NCBI GenBank assembly: GCA_902610995.1
Contig: CACLXU010000001.1
Coordinates: forward strand, 111,207 to 144,421
Direction: 5' to 3'
DNA length: 33,215 bases
Source: an uncultured SAR86 cluster bacterium
Lineage (GTDB): Bacteria; Pseudomonadota; Gammaproteobacteria; Magnimaribacterales; TMED112
The position numbers were made by a program, and so were the translations under genes. The notes below the pieces were generated by a model. It saw only the letters and a list, made by a program, of their open reading frames with translations, had not been told where the DNA came from and made no database searches. Shown here in pieces: positions 6,922 through 15,242 of the stretch. How positions within the stretch are numbered: position 1 is the stretch's first letter; every line of letters begins with the position of its first letter.

Positions 6922-9894
6922 TTAGAAATTATATATTAACGAAATGCCTCCAGTCATTGGCTCTTGGAAATAGAGGTTATACCCTCCTCCATTACCTGAA
7001 GCACCAACGAATCCTCCAGTAACAACATCTTTATCTTCTAAGTTATGAATATAAAAATCCAGACCCCAGTTACCACTAGGAGGATTGTAACTCAAATCAA
7101 AGTTAACAAAGCTGAAGGAATCAACTCTAGCATGTGAATTTTGGAACACATCTAAATACATGCCATCACGATAATTATAATCAACTCTTGCTGTAATCAG
7201 CCCATTGTCGTTATTCATGAGATCGAATTCTGCTCCTGCAGAATAAGTAACCTCAGGAACCCCAGGCAATGGCTTCCCTGCAAGATCTACAAGTGCTGGA
7301 GTTGTTGAACATGGGATATTTAAAAGAGCATTAAAATATGCAGCACATGTTCCACCAAATGATCTAAAGATTGGACCCACGTCTGTCATACCCATAACTG
7401 TTCCACCAGCAACAACTTGTGACCCCATAGTAGCGCTTACTCCGTATGGGTTTCTTGGATCGAAGTCAAGATAACCAACAATCTCTGAATTATTGATAGC
7501 TCCTACAAAATTCAATCTTGTGAATGCATTAGGTATAAATAAGACCTCAAGTTCAATACCATTTAAATCAACATCTGTATTAAATGTTTCTGAAGCAAGG
7601 CCAATAATTTTATTCAATTGCATCCCTTCGACTTGGTTAAAGTATGCTGAAGCATTTACTGTCAATGCTCCACCCAAATATCTGCCCTTAGTACCAACCT
7701 CGAATACGTTGTGGATTTCAGCGTCTACAACCGTTATTGCACCGCCAGTTTCGCTAGCAGCACCTGATGTTGTTGTAGGATTGAATCCACCAGATTTAAT
7801 ACCTCTATCATATTTAACATAAACAAGGGTACCATCATCAAATTTTCTATCCAATATAACTCTACCCGTAAGCTCATCAAACTCAGTAGAGTATTCTGGT
7901 AAAATTGGGAATCCATTCACAGTACCGTTGTAACCTGCAAGTGTACCTGATGCATCTCCAACACCATCCATTACATAGTCACTTACCTGGATGAAGTTAG
8001 CTCTAGCGCCAGCAGTTAGAGTAGTTCTGTCATCTATTTCATGAGTAAACTCAGCAAATATACCCCAGGTGTCTCTAAATGTCTTATTCCATGTTTGGAA
8101 TTGTTGCTGCCAAACAGGCAAAGCTGGCATCACAGGAAATGGTGCTCCTGCTAACGCAAAATTTGGACCTAATGCAGCTATTTGTCGAACAATGTTTGCT
8201 GCACCTTGGTGAGTGGCCTCAACTCCAGCAGTTGTGCCTGCAAACAATACTGAAGGTAATTGTGCTGCTTGACCAACAAGTACTTGTTGAGCTAAAGCAG
8301 TACAAGTTGCAACATCAACACATTGTCCTGAAGCAAGCAGTTGAGGAATTAATGCTGCTATTTGTGCAGGTGTAGTTGGATCTGCTCCAACGTACGCTAC
8401 TGCAGCACCAAGGATTGCTGCTGGGATTGCTTGAGCACCTACTGCTTGGTAAGCACCAAAGTAGTTTGCCCAGAAACCTAATCCACCATACTGACCTAGA
8501 TCAGGAAACTTTCTACCAATTGGCCCTTTACTTACATCAGAAAAATAACTAAATCCAGGTGATTGAACTCTGTAGTTTGTAAAACTGGTTGAAAGCTCGT
8601 GCCATAAACCAGTTACAACTTCAGTATCGCCACCAAAATTTGATGTGAATCTTAGTTCGTATTGTTGAGTATCAAAATTTGATTGTGCAGCATCCACAGG
8701 CTCATCACTTGTGTAAGTTTGAACACCCATATCAAATAATTCTGTAATCACTGGACCCATTCTGTAATCTCGGGTTGATACAGAACCATTCAAACTTTGC
8801 ATGTGATCGTAGTCTTGATGATAATTAGCTGCAATGAAATTCATTGTCCAATTATCATTTACGATATGCTCAAGATTTAAACTAGCATTATAGTTATCCG
8901 TTCTCAGTCTTGGATTAGTTCTAGTAGAGATTTTATTTAAGTCATCTGGAATAATAGCATTATCTGTGTAACTCAATGTAAGATCTGGAGCTACCAAGCC
9001 TCCAGGATAATTCAGGGTTAAAAAGTCTACAGTCCCAAAAGCAGTTACACCACTATGTGAAGTACCTTTAAGAGGTAAGCTGTCACCCCATTGAGCACAA
9101 CCCATGACTGGGTCCGGCACACATGCCGATCTTTGCGTTCTATTTCTGCTGTCATCAATGTTGTTGTTGACAAGAGTTAAAGTTGCTGAAGTTCTATCTG
9201 AAAAATCAAAAATACTTTTTACTCGAACACCTAAAAACTTCCTGTTATCAACATCGGTACCATTGAAAATATTATCAACATATCCATCTCTTCTTAGTGA
9301 TCGTAGAGAAATTCTTGTTCTGAAGTCTTCACCAGGATTTATTGTAAATGCAGCAGTGTATCTCTGCAGACCTAAATCACCATATTCAGCTCTAAAGAAA
9401 CCATCGGTTTCCTCTCCTGGATCTCTACTATTGATAATAAAAGTACCACCAGCGTTGTTACCGCCGTAAAGAGTTCCTTGTGGCCCACGCAGAACCTCAA
9501 ATGATGCAATATCAAAAAGTTCACCTACAGCCATAGAAGTGCCACCAATATTGTTATCATCCAGTCTGTAAGTAACTAGACCTGAAAATGATCCTCCAAC
9601 AGCATAGTTAGAAAGACCTCTTATTCGAACACCAGTTCCTGAAAAGTTCGTTTTTTGGAATTGAACCCCAGGCACACTGAACTGAAAGTCATAGAATTCT
9701 TTTAAATTCTTTGACTCTATATCTGTGGCCGTAATAACAGTAACGGCCAGCCCCGTATCTTGTAGTGCGGTTTCTTTTCTAAAAGCTGAAGTTACAACTT
9801 CCTCAATATTTTCTGAGTCTACAGACTCATCATTTTCTTGAGCAAAAGAAAAGGAACTACATAAAAGTATTAAAAGAAATAGTATGTATCTCAT
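6922..9894 (-). CDS. TonB-dependent outer-membrane receptor
   Basis: Outer-membrane beta-barrel for energised uptake of an unknown ligand. The ATG at 9894 is preferred over an upstream frame extension: it follows GGGAGAGAG and gives a clear signal peptide (MRYILFLLILLCSSFSFAQ, cut after ~19). The mature N terminus holds a TonB-box-like IEEVVTSA (30-37), then the plug domain (about 40-165, with RIRGL, VLRGPQGTLYG, GGTFIINSRDP). The barrel ends in ISLIYNF with terminal Phe. It has 990 residues, large for the family. Residues ~480-600 form an Ala/Gln-rich, low-charge insert, probably a surface loop. Six cysteines of the mature protein occur as three close pairs (258/266, 525/531, 850/862). It is single-gene, with its own promoter and terminator. 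Confidence 0.96.
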   Translation of the reverse strand: MRYILFLLILLCSSFSFAQENDESVDSENIEEVVTSAFRKETALQDTGLAVTVITATDIESKNLKEFYDFQFSVPGVQFQKTNFSGTGVRIRGLSNYAVGGSFSGLVTYRLDDNNIGGTSMAVGELFDIASFEVLRGPQGTLYGGNNAGGTFIINSRDPGEETDGFFRAEYGDLGLQRYTAAFTINPGEDFRTRISLRSLRRDGYVDNIFNGTDVDNRKFLGVRVKSIFDFSDRTSATLTLVNNNIDDSRNRTQRSACVPDPVMGCAQWGDSLPLKGTSHSGVTAFGTVDFLTLNYPGGLVAPDLTLSYTDNAIIPDDLNKISTRTNPRLRTDNYNASLNLEHIVNDNWTMNFIAANYHQDYDHMQSLNGSVSTRDYRMGPVITELFDMGVQTYTSDEPVDAAQSNFDTQQYELRFTSNFGGDTEVVTGLWHELSTSFTNYRVQSPGFSYFSDVSKGPIGRKFPDLGQYGGLGFWANYFGAYQAVGAQAIPAAILGAAVAYVGADPTTPAQIAALIPQLLASGQCVDVATCTALAQQVLVGQAAQLPSVLFAGTTAGVEATHQGAANIVRQIAALGPNFALAGAPFPVMPALPVWQQQFQTWNKTFRDTWGIFAEFTHEIDDRTTLTAGARANFIQVSDYVMDGVGDASGTLAGYNGTVNGFPILPEYSTEFDELTGRVILDRKFDDGTLVYVKYDRGIKSGGFNPTTTSGAASETGGAITVVDAEIHNVFEVGTKGRYLGGALTVNASAYFNQVEGMQLNKIIGLASETFNTDVDLNGIELEVLFIPNAFTRLNFVGAINNSEIVGYLDFDPRNPYGVSATMGSQVVAGGTVMGMTDVGPIFRSFGGTCAAYFNALLNIPCSTTPALVDLAGKPLPGVPEVTYSAGAEFDLMNNDNGLITARVDYNYRDGMYLDVFQNSHARVDSFSFVNFDLSYNPPSGNWGLDFYIHNLEDKDVVTGGFVGASGNGGGYNLYFQEPMTGGISLIYNF
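6928..6957 (-). promoter_or_regulatory. Possible sigma-70 promoter inside the receptor 3' end, driving the small gene-thiolase-thiL unit
   Basis: On the minus strand, a perfect TATAAT (complement of 6928-6933) overlaps the last codons of the TonB receptor. An ATGACT (complement of 6952-6957) lies 18 bases upstream, a 4 of 6 match to TTGACA. Transcription would begin near 6921, just past the receptor stop, giving a ~50-base leader that contains the whole terminator hairpin. TATAAT is common in AT-rich DNA, so this is a candidate only. Confidence 0.35.
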
Positions 9895-9923
9895 ATCTCT
9901 CTCCCATAAGTCATTAATAGCAA

Positions 9924-9929
9924 TATAAT
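9924..9929 (+). promoter_or_regulatory. Possible -10 box for the nth operon, overlapping the receptor -10
   Basis: A perfect TATAAT lies 36 bases before the TTG start of nth. No convincing -35 hexamer is seen 16-18 bases upstream. It overlaps the opposite-strand -10 by five bases, so only one of the two promoters could be occupied at a time. Confidence 0.35.
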
Positions 9930-9952
9930 ATAACAAATATCATGGTTGGCAA
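9925..9952 (-). promoter_or_regulatory. Sigma-70-like promoter for the TonB receptor
   Basis: On the minus strand, TTGCCA (complement of 9947-9952, 5 of 6 to consensus) and TATTAT (complement of 9925-9930, 5 of 6) are 16 bases apart. A start near 9918 would give a ~24-base leader with the GGGAGAGAG ribosome site. This is the best-looking promoter in the window. Confidence 0.6.
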
Positions 9953-9964
9953 ACTTTTAAAACA

Positions 9965-10618
9965 TTGAAAAAAAGCGAAAAAGTAAAGAAAATATCAAAT
10001 ATTCTAAATATTTTTTTCCCGAAACCTCCAGTGCCCCTAGATCATACTGATGCCTACACCTTACTTGTAGCAGTCTTGCTCTCAGCTCAGTGTACCGATG
10101 AGCGAGTTAATCAGGTAACTCCAAAGCTTTTTAAAAGAGCAAAAAATCCATTAGAAATGTCTAAATTAAGTGCAGAAACAATCTACAGAATTATTAAACC
10201 TTGTGGATTAGGTCCCCAAAAATCAAAGGCTATAAAAAAATTATCACAAATTCTTGTCGAAAAATATAAAGGCAAAGTACCAAAAGATTTAGAACTTCTT
10301 GAACAATTACCTGGAGTTGGCCATAAAACTGCATCAGTTGTGGTTTCGCAAGCCTTTGATATTCCTGCTTTTCCGGTTGATACACACATACATAGATGTG
10401 CTCAAAGGTGGGGGCTTACCTCTGGTAAAAATGTTAAAACTACCGAAAGAGATTTAAAGAAAATTTTTCCTGAAGAAGAATGGAATAAACTTCATATTCA
10501 AATTATTATGTATGCTAGAAAATTTTGTACAGCACGTAATTGCTTCGGATTAGATTGCGAAATTTGCAAAACATGCTACCCAAAAAGAATTAGAAAATTT
10601 AAACACAAAAAACCTTAG
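9965..10618 (+). CDS. nth: Endonuclease III (DNA glycosylase/AP lyase)
   Basis: Removes oxidised pyrimidines from DNA and nicks the abasic site. It has 217 residues; the helix-hairpin-helix [12 protein letters not shown] carries the catalytic Lys (K121), and D139 in VDTHIHR is the catalytic Asp. The C terminus has five cysteines at 188, 193, 198, 201 and 204. Their spacing differs from the classical C-x6-C-x2-C-x5-C cluster of E. coli Nth. The sequence style ([33 protein letters not shown]) recalls the enzyme of Bacteroidetes-type bacteria more than E. coli Nth. The start is TTG with no obvious Shine-Dalgarno, chosen because it gives an N terminus equal in length to E. coli Nth. The next gene, glyA, follows after 2 bases. 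Confidence 0.93.
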   Translation: MKKSEKVKKISNILNIFFPKPPVPLDHTDAYTLLVAVLLSAQCTDERVNQVTPKLFKRAKNPLEMSKLSAETIYRIIKPCGLGPQKSKAIKKLSQILVEKYKGKVPKDLELLEQLPGVGHKTASVVVSQAFDIPAFPVDTHIHRCAQRWGLTSGKNVKTTERDLKKIFPEEEWNKLHIQIIMYARKFCTARNCFGLDCEICKTCYPKRIRKFKHKKP

Positions 10619-10620
10619 AT

Positions 10621-11886
10621 ATGGACTTTTTTAGAGACAAGTTAGATGTGAGTATTGATGAATATGATAAAGAGCTCAGTGTCTTTATTAATGCTGAAAA
10701 AGAGCGACAAGAAAAACATATTGAACTGATTGCCTCTGAAAACTATGCATCCAAACGAATTCTTGAAGCTCAAGGGAGCGTTTTAACCAATAAGTATGCC
10801 GAAGGCTATCCTGCTAAAAGATATTATGGTGGATGTGAATTTGTGGATGGTGCTGAAAATTTAGCCATTGAAAGAGCAAAATCTTTATTTAAAGCAAAGT
10901 TTGCTAATGTTCAACCACACTCTGGGGCCTCTGCAAATGCAGCTGTATTCTTGGCTCTACTTGAACCTGGCGATACTGTGCTCGGAATGGCATTAGATCA
11001 AGGAGGTCATCTTACACATGGATCGAAGGTGAACTTTTCTGGAAGAAATTATAATTCAGTACAATATGGACTTGATAACGTTTCAAAAGAAATTGATTAT
11101 GACCAAGTTCAGTCTTTAGCTGAAGAACATAAACCAAAGTTGATTATCGCTGGGTTTTCTGCATATATGGGAATTGTCGATTGGAGAAGATTTAGAGAAA
11201 TTGCTGATAGCGTAAGTGCTTATTTACTTGTAGATATGGCTCATGTTTCTGGACTAGTTGCTGCAGAGGAATATCCAAGTCCAATACCTCATGCGCACGT
11301 TGTGACCAGCACAACTCATAAGTCATTACGAGGGCCTAGGTCGGGAATCATACTTTCAAATGAGGATGAAGATTTTCAAAAAAAACTAAACTTTGGTGTT
11401 TTTCCAGGCACTCAGGGTGGGCCGCTTATGCATGTAATTGCGGCAAAAGCCATATGCTTTATGGAAGCAATGACAAAAGAATTTAAAGATTATCAAAAAG
11501 AAATTAAGGCAAATGCCTCTGTTATGTGTTCCACTTTTCAAGATCGTGGATTTTTGACGGTAAGCAGAAAGACAGAAAACCATTTGGTGCTGCTTGATCT
11601 AACAAATAAAAGTATAACCGGAAAGGATGCTGAAGATTTATTAGGATCACTGAACATTACCGTAAATAAAAACTCAATTCCCAATGATCCACAATCTCCT
11701 TTTGTTACCTCAGGTATAAGAATTGGTACCCCAGCAATTACTACAAGAGGATTCAAGAATAAGGAAGCTATATTGGTTGCAAATCTTATATGTGATGCAA
11801 TTGAGGGGAAAGATCGAACATCAGAACTTGATAATATCAAAAAACAGGTTGATCAATTGTGTAAAAATTTCCCGGTCTATAGATAG
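10621..11886 (+). CDS. glyA: Serine hydroxymethyltransferase
   Basis: PLP enzyme interconverting serine and glycine with transfer of a one-carbon unit to tetrahydrofolate; cytosolic. It has 421 residues (E. coli 417). The PLP lysine is K234 in [14 protein letters not shown]205 and H208 in VDMAHVSG contact the cofactor. The N-terminal IASENYAS and [15 protein letters not shown] segments are family signatures. It starts at ATG 2 bases after the nth stop and is followed 2 bases later by nrdR, an adjacency seen in many proteobacteria. Confidence 0.97.
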   Translation: MDFFRDKLDVSIDEYDKELSVFINAEKERQEKHIELIASENYASKRILEAQGSVLTNKYAEGYPAKRYYGGCEFVDGAENLAIERAKSLFKAKFANVQPHSGASANAAVFLALLEPGDTVLGMALDQGGHLTHGSKVNFSGRNYNSVQYGLDNVSKEIDYDQVQSLAEEHKPKLIIAGFSAYMGIVDWRRFREIADSVSAYLLVDMAHVSGLVAAEEYPSPIPHAHVVTSTTHKSLRGPRSGIILSNEDEDFQKKLNFGVFPGTQGGPLMHVIAAKAICFMEAMTKEFKDYQKEIKANASVMCSTFQDRGFLTVSRKTENHLVLLDLTNKSITGKDAEDLLGSLNITVNKNSIPNDPQSPFVTSGIRIGTPAITTRGFKNKEAILVANLICDAIEGKDRTSELDNIKKQVDQLCKNFPVYR

Positions 11887-11888
11887 CA

Positions 11889-12341
11889 ATGTATTGTCCA
11901 TTTTGTAGTAGCAAAGAAACCAAGGTTGTTGATTCCAGACTGGTAGCAGGTGGCTCACAAATTAAAAGACGAAGAGAATGTACAACATGTGGCGAAAGAT
12001 TTTCAACCTATGAAGAAGCCGAACTTGTAATGCCAAGAATAATAAAATCAAATGATAGAAGGGAGCCTTTTGATGAAGAAAAATTACGTGCAGGATTTCA
12101 TAAGGCTCTTGAAAAAAGACCAGTATCATCCGAGAAGATAGAAAACTCCATTCAAATAATTAAAGACAGTATTCGAAAGATTGGTGAAAGAGAGGTGGGC
12201 TCTCAAGTTTTAGGTAAACAAGTAATGAATCAACTGAAAGAGTTAGACGAAGTTGCATACGTGAGATTTGCTTCTGTTTATCAAAATTTTCAAGACGTTA
12301 AAGATTTCACCGATGAGATTTCAGAACTTTCAAAGAAATAA
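11889..12341 (+). CDS. nrdR: Transcriptional repressor NrdR
   Basis: Zinc-ribbon/ATP-cone repressor that binds NrdR boxes upstream of ribonucleotide reductase genes in response to (d)ATP. The 150 residues are the normal size. Zinc ligands are C3, C6, C31 and C34 (CPFC, CTTC). The ATP-cone starts at about residue 48 ([18 protein letters not shown]). No ribonucleotide reductase gene is in this window. It overlaps the ribD start as TAATG. Confidence 0.97.
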   Translation: MYCPFCSSKETKVVDSRLVAGGSQIKRRRECTTCGERFSTYEEAELVMPRIIKSNDRREPFDEEKLRAGFHKALEKRPVSSEKIENSIQIIKDSIRKIGEREVGSQVLGKQVMNQLKELDEVAYVRFASVYQNFQDVKDFTDEISELSKK

Positions 12342-13342
12342 TGGATTACAAAAAACAAATGAGGTATGCCATAAATATGGCAGCAAATTTCAAATATACT
12401 GCTAAACCGAATCCAGTGGTCGGCGCATTAATTTTGGAAAGAGATCAAATCATCTGTGAGGGTTTTCATGAAAGATATGGCGGCCCCCATGCTGAGGTAA
12501 ACTGCTTAGAACAACTAGAGAAACTTAGAAACAAGCAGAGAGAGAATCTAACTTTACTTTGCACTCTTGAGCCATGTAATCATTTTGGTAAAACACCTCC
12601 TTGTGCTGATGGAATCATTAAATCTGGAGTAAAGAACGTTGTGATTGGCTCTGTGGACCCTAATCCCAAAGTATCAGGTTCTGGTATAAAAAAGATGCAG
12701 GAAAATGGAATCAAGGTAACGCAAGGTGTGCTTGATGAAGAGGCAAGAAAAATTAATGAATATTTTTTCTTTAAGCATACTAATAATAGACCATTTATAA
12801 CAATAAAAATTGCAAGTTCAAAAGATGGAAAATCTCATGATGCTAAAGGAAGTACAACTTGGATAACCTCTGAGGATTCAAGAAATGATGTGCAATTACT
12901 TCGTGCAGAGCATGACGTTATATTAACTGGTGGAAATACGGTCCGAAATGATAATCCTAGAATGAACGCTAGAGTAAATTTTCCCGTTAACCAGCCAAAG
13001 AAAATTCTTCTTTCCTCACAGAAAATCTGGGATATGAATTTTCACTTTTTTAAAAACGCTGATTTTGAAATAACAAATGAAACTGACTTATCCAAAATAA
13101 TGAGATCAAGCTTTTTAAAGGATTCAAGCTCAATTATGGTTGAGGCTGGTCCAAAGCTTGTAAATGCATTTTTGAAGAATGGGCTTTGTGATAGGCTCGT
13201 AATTTATAAATCTCAGGTTGAAATTGGCAATGATGGGGTTAATTGGTTTGAAAATGATAATGTCCTTGATAAATATGGTTTTAAAATTAAATCAAACTAT
13301 ACTATTGGGCCGGATATAAAGATGGTTTTAGAAAATGGATAA
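12341..13342 (+). CDS. ribD: Riboflavin biosynthesis deaminase/reductase RibD
   Basis: Bifunctional second and third steps of riboflavin synthesis: deaminates the pyrimidine produced from GTP and then reduces its ribosyl side chain. The N-terminal deaminase domain has zinc ligands H50, C79 and C88 and catalytic E52 in HAEVNC and [15 protein letters not shown]. The reductase domain starts near residue 148 ([25 protein letters not shown]). It has 333 residues, somewhat shorter than E. coli (367). The start codon overlaps the nrdR stop, and the last 8 bases overlap ribBX. The ribE gene that often follows ribD is absent here. Confidence 0.95.
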   Translation: MDYKKQMRYAINMAANFKYTAKPNPVVGALILERDQIICEGFHERYGGPHAEVNCLEQLEKLRNKQRENLTLLCTLEPCNHFGKTPPCADGIIKSGVKNVVIGSVDPNPKVSGSGIKKMQENGIKVTQGVLDEEARKINEYFFFKHTNNRPFITIKIASSKDGKSHDAKGSTTWITSEDSRNDVQLLRAEHDVILTGGNTVRNDNPRMNARVNFPVNQPKKILLSSQKIWDMNFHFFKNADFEITNETDLSKIMRSSFLKDSSSIMVEAGPKLVNAFLKNGLCDRLVIYKSQVEIGNDGVNWFENDNVLDKYGFKIKSNYTIGPDIKMVLENG

Positions 13343-14414
13343 AAATAACATCTCAGAGTTATTGGGTGATCTGAAAAAGGGCAAGATGGTCATAATTCTT
13401 GATGATGAGGATCGAGAAAATGAAGGTGATCTAGTATGTGCTGCTGAGGCCGTGACACCTGAAATAATTAATTTTATGGCCAAATATGGACGAGGCTTAA
13501 TCTGCTTAACTCTTGATTCTGAAAAATGCGAGAAGCTTCAACTAAAACCCATGACACCGAATAATAAAACCAGCAATAAGACTGCTTTTACTGTTTCAAT
13601 TGAAGCCAAAACGGGAGTCACAACTGGTATATCAGCAAAAGATAGAGCACATACTATCCTGACTGCAGTCAATAAGAGCTCGACAGCAGATGATATTGTT
13701 CAACCGGGCCATATCTTTCCACTAAAAGCAATGAATGGTGGGGTTCTTGCAAGAGCAGGACATACTGAGGCTGCATGCGATCTTTCCTCGTTGGCAGGCT
13801 TCACACCCGCAGGAGTTATCTGCGAAATTATGAATGACGATGGGAGTATGGCAAGAAGAGACGATTTGGTAAAATTTGCTCAAAAATTTGATTTAAAAAT
13901 TGGGACAATTGCAGATTTAATCGATTTTAGACTTTCGAAGGAATCTACAGTTGAGCGTGTTTTAGAAAAAGATGTTACAACTGATTATGGTGTTTTTAAA
14001 TTAGGTGTCTGGAGAGATATTATTTTTGACGAGCATCACTTTTCGCTCACCAAAGGAGAAATAAGTAAAAATTCATCGCCCCTTGTCCGCGTGCAAACTC
14101 AAAGTGTTTTGCAAGATGTTTTAAGCATTGATGAAATTGGGAAAAAATGGTCAACAAGACGATCTCTTGAAAGATTATCAAAGGAAGAAGCAGGGATATT
14201 TGTATTGATAAACCATAGAGATGCAAAATCATACTGGCTAAATATGTTATTGGATAAACCAGTGGAGATAAAAAGAAACAGAAGAGTAATTGGGGTTGGG
14301 TCCCAAATATTACGAGCCCTAGGATTAAATAAAATTAAATTTTTGGGTACGCCTACTAAATATAGCGGCTTATCTGGTTTTGATATTCAAATTGAGGAGT
14401 TTATAGATGAATAG
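13335..14414 (+). CDS. ribB: 3,4-dihydroxy-2-butanone-4-phosphate synthase with degenerate GTP cyclohydrolase II domain (RibBX type)
   Basis: Forms the four-carbon unit of riboflavin from ribulose 5-phosphate. Residues 1-200 are an intact DHBP synthase: acidic motif [10 protein letters not shown] (23-32), [17 protein letters not shown] with H143, and E164 in ICEIMNDDG. Residues ~208-359 align with GTP cyclohydrolase II but contain no cysteine at all; the zinc-binding segment of true RibA (consensus SECLTGD...RCDCG) is replaced by [18 protein letters not shown]. This matches the described proteobacterial RibBX variant, in which the second domain is not a cyclohydrolase. A separate ribA should exist elsewhere in the genome. 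It overlaps ribD and ribH by 8 bases each. Confidence 0.9.
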   Translation: MDKNNISELLGDLKKGKMVIILDDEDRENEGDLVCAAEAVTPEIINFMAKYGRGLICLTLDSEKCEKLQLKPMTPNNKTSNKTAFTVSIEAKTGVTTGISAKDRAHTILTAVNKSSTADDIVQPGHIFPLKAMNGGVLARAGHTEAACDLSSLAGFTPAGVICEIMNDDGSMARRDDLVKFAQKFDLKIGTIADLIDFRLSKESTVERVLEKDVTTDYGVFKLGVWRDIIFDEHHFSLTKGEISKNSSPLVRVQTQSVLQDVLSIDEIGKKWSTRRSLERLSKEEAGIFVLINHRDAKSYWLNMLLDKPVEIKRNRRVIGVGSQILRALGLNKIKFLGTPTKYSGLSGFDIQIEEFIDE

Positions 14415-14820
14415 AGTTCAAAAATTTTCAGTTGGCATCATAAGAACAAGTTGGTACGAAGAAAAAATTGAAATAATAGTTAATGAGATTACAAAACACC
14501 AATATCTTAACTGCGAAATTATTCAAGTTCCAGGATCTCTTGAGCTTGCTCAGGCGGGAAAACGTTTACTTCAATCAAAAAAATCGTCCATAGATGCACT
14601 AATTTTTTGTGGAATAGTAGTTAGAGGGCAAACATCTCATTATGAGCTTGTAACAACTGAAACTTTTAGATCCATAGGAAGCCTTGCCCTAGAATACCCT
14701 GAGGTAATGATGATAAACAATGTCTTCTGTGTAGAAAACAAAAGACAGCTTGAAAATAGAATTCAAAAAAATACCTCAAATAATGTTGAAGCATTAATCA
14801 GTTCACTTGTGAACGCATGA
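14407..14820 (+). CDS. ribH: 6,7-dimethyl-8-ribityllumazine synthase (divergent)
   Basis: Condenses the RibB and RibD-pathway products into the direct precursor of riboflavin. At 137 residues it is short (usual ~155). The substrate-binding VPGSLELAQAGKRL and the catalytic loop VVRGQTSHYELV with H78 are kept. The C-terminal third (NNVFCVENKRQLENR) is diverged from the usual GVLT.N..QA..R pattern. Its place right after ribBX and before nusB supports the call. ATG 14407 is preceded by GAGGAG about 7 bases away. Confidence 0.88.
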   Translation: MNRVQKFSVGIIRTSWYEEKIEIIVNEITKHQYLNCEIIQVPGSLELAQAGKRLLQSKKSSIDALIFCGIVVRGQTSHYELVTTETFRSIGSLALEYPEVMMINNVFCVENKRQLENRIQKNTSNNVEALISSLVNA

Positions 14821-15242
14821 AAAATCTTTCTAAATTTAAAGATAAGGTAAATGCAAGGAATCTTCTTGTTCAGGCAATGTATGAATTTTCTTTCGGCCAC
14901 AATTCAGCCCAAGAGATTGAAAAATCTTTTATTAAAAATTTTACCAAAACAAAGGTTGACTACATTTTTTTTAAAAATATTTTTAGATACTTGACCAAAT
15001 CATATGCTCAGCTCAAAGAGAATATTTATGAGTCAGCAGAATTTGAGCTGTTTGGTATTAAAACTATTGAAATCATGGAAGAGAATATTATGTTAATTGC
15101 TTTGGCAGAATCTAAGTTTGAGGAAACACCAAAAACAATAATTATTGATGAATCTGTTCGTCTTGCTAAAAAGTTTGGTGGGGACAATTCATATAAATTT
15201 GTTAATGCTAGCCTTGAAAAAATATTAGAATCATACAAATGA
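14817..15242 (+). CDS. nusB: Transcription antitermination factor NusB
   Basis: All-helical RNA-binding factor that works with NusE (S10) on boxA of rRNA operons. It has 141 residues. It shows the N-terminal ARNLLVQAMYEFSF helix and the C-terminal IIIDESVRLAKKFGGDNSYKFVNASLEKIL signature helices. It starts with ATGA overlapping the ribH stop; its own stop overlaps proC in the same way. The ribH-nusB pairing is widespread in bacteria. Confidence 0.94.
   Translation: MKNLSKFKDKVNARNLLVQAMYEFSFGHNSAQEIEKSFIKNFTKTKVDYIFFKNIFRYLTKSYAQLKENIYESAEFELFGIKTIEIMEENIMLIALAESKFEETPKTIIIDESVRLAKKFGGDNSYKFVNASLEKILESYK

Noticed and set aside
8079-8375. 98-codon plus-strand frame, Leu/Gln-rich, opposite the Ala/Gln insert
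   Set aside because: Composition is explained by the antisense of Ala/Gln codons; no ribosome site. The insert itself is reported instead.
9104-9469. 121-codon plus-strand frame inside the TonB receptor
   Set aside because: Antisense to a well-supported plug/barrel sequence, no start signal, no recognisable motif.
9895-9964. Small RNA, tRNA or riboswitch in the largest gap
   Set aside because: The 70 bases are explained by two promoters and a ribosome site; no cloverleaf or conserved riboswitch core seen. No RFN or TPP element was found before the rib genes or thiL.
11538-11840. 100-codon minus-strand frame inside glyA
   Set aside because: Shadow of the conserved SHMT coding sequence.
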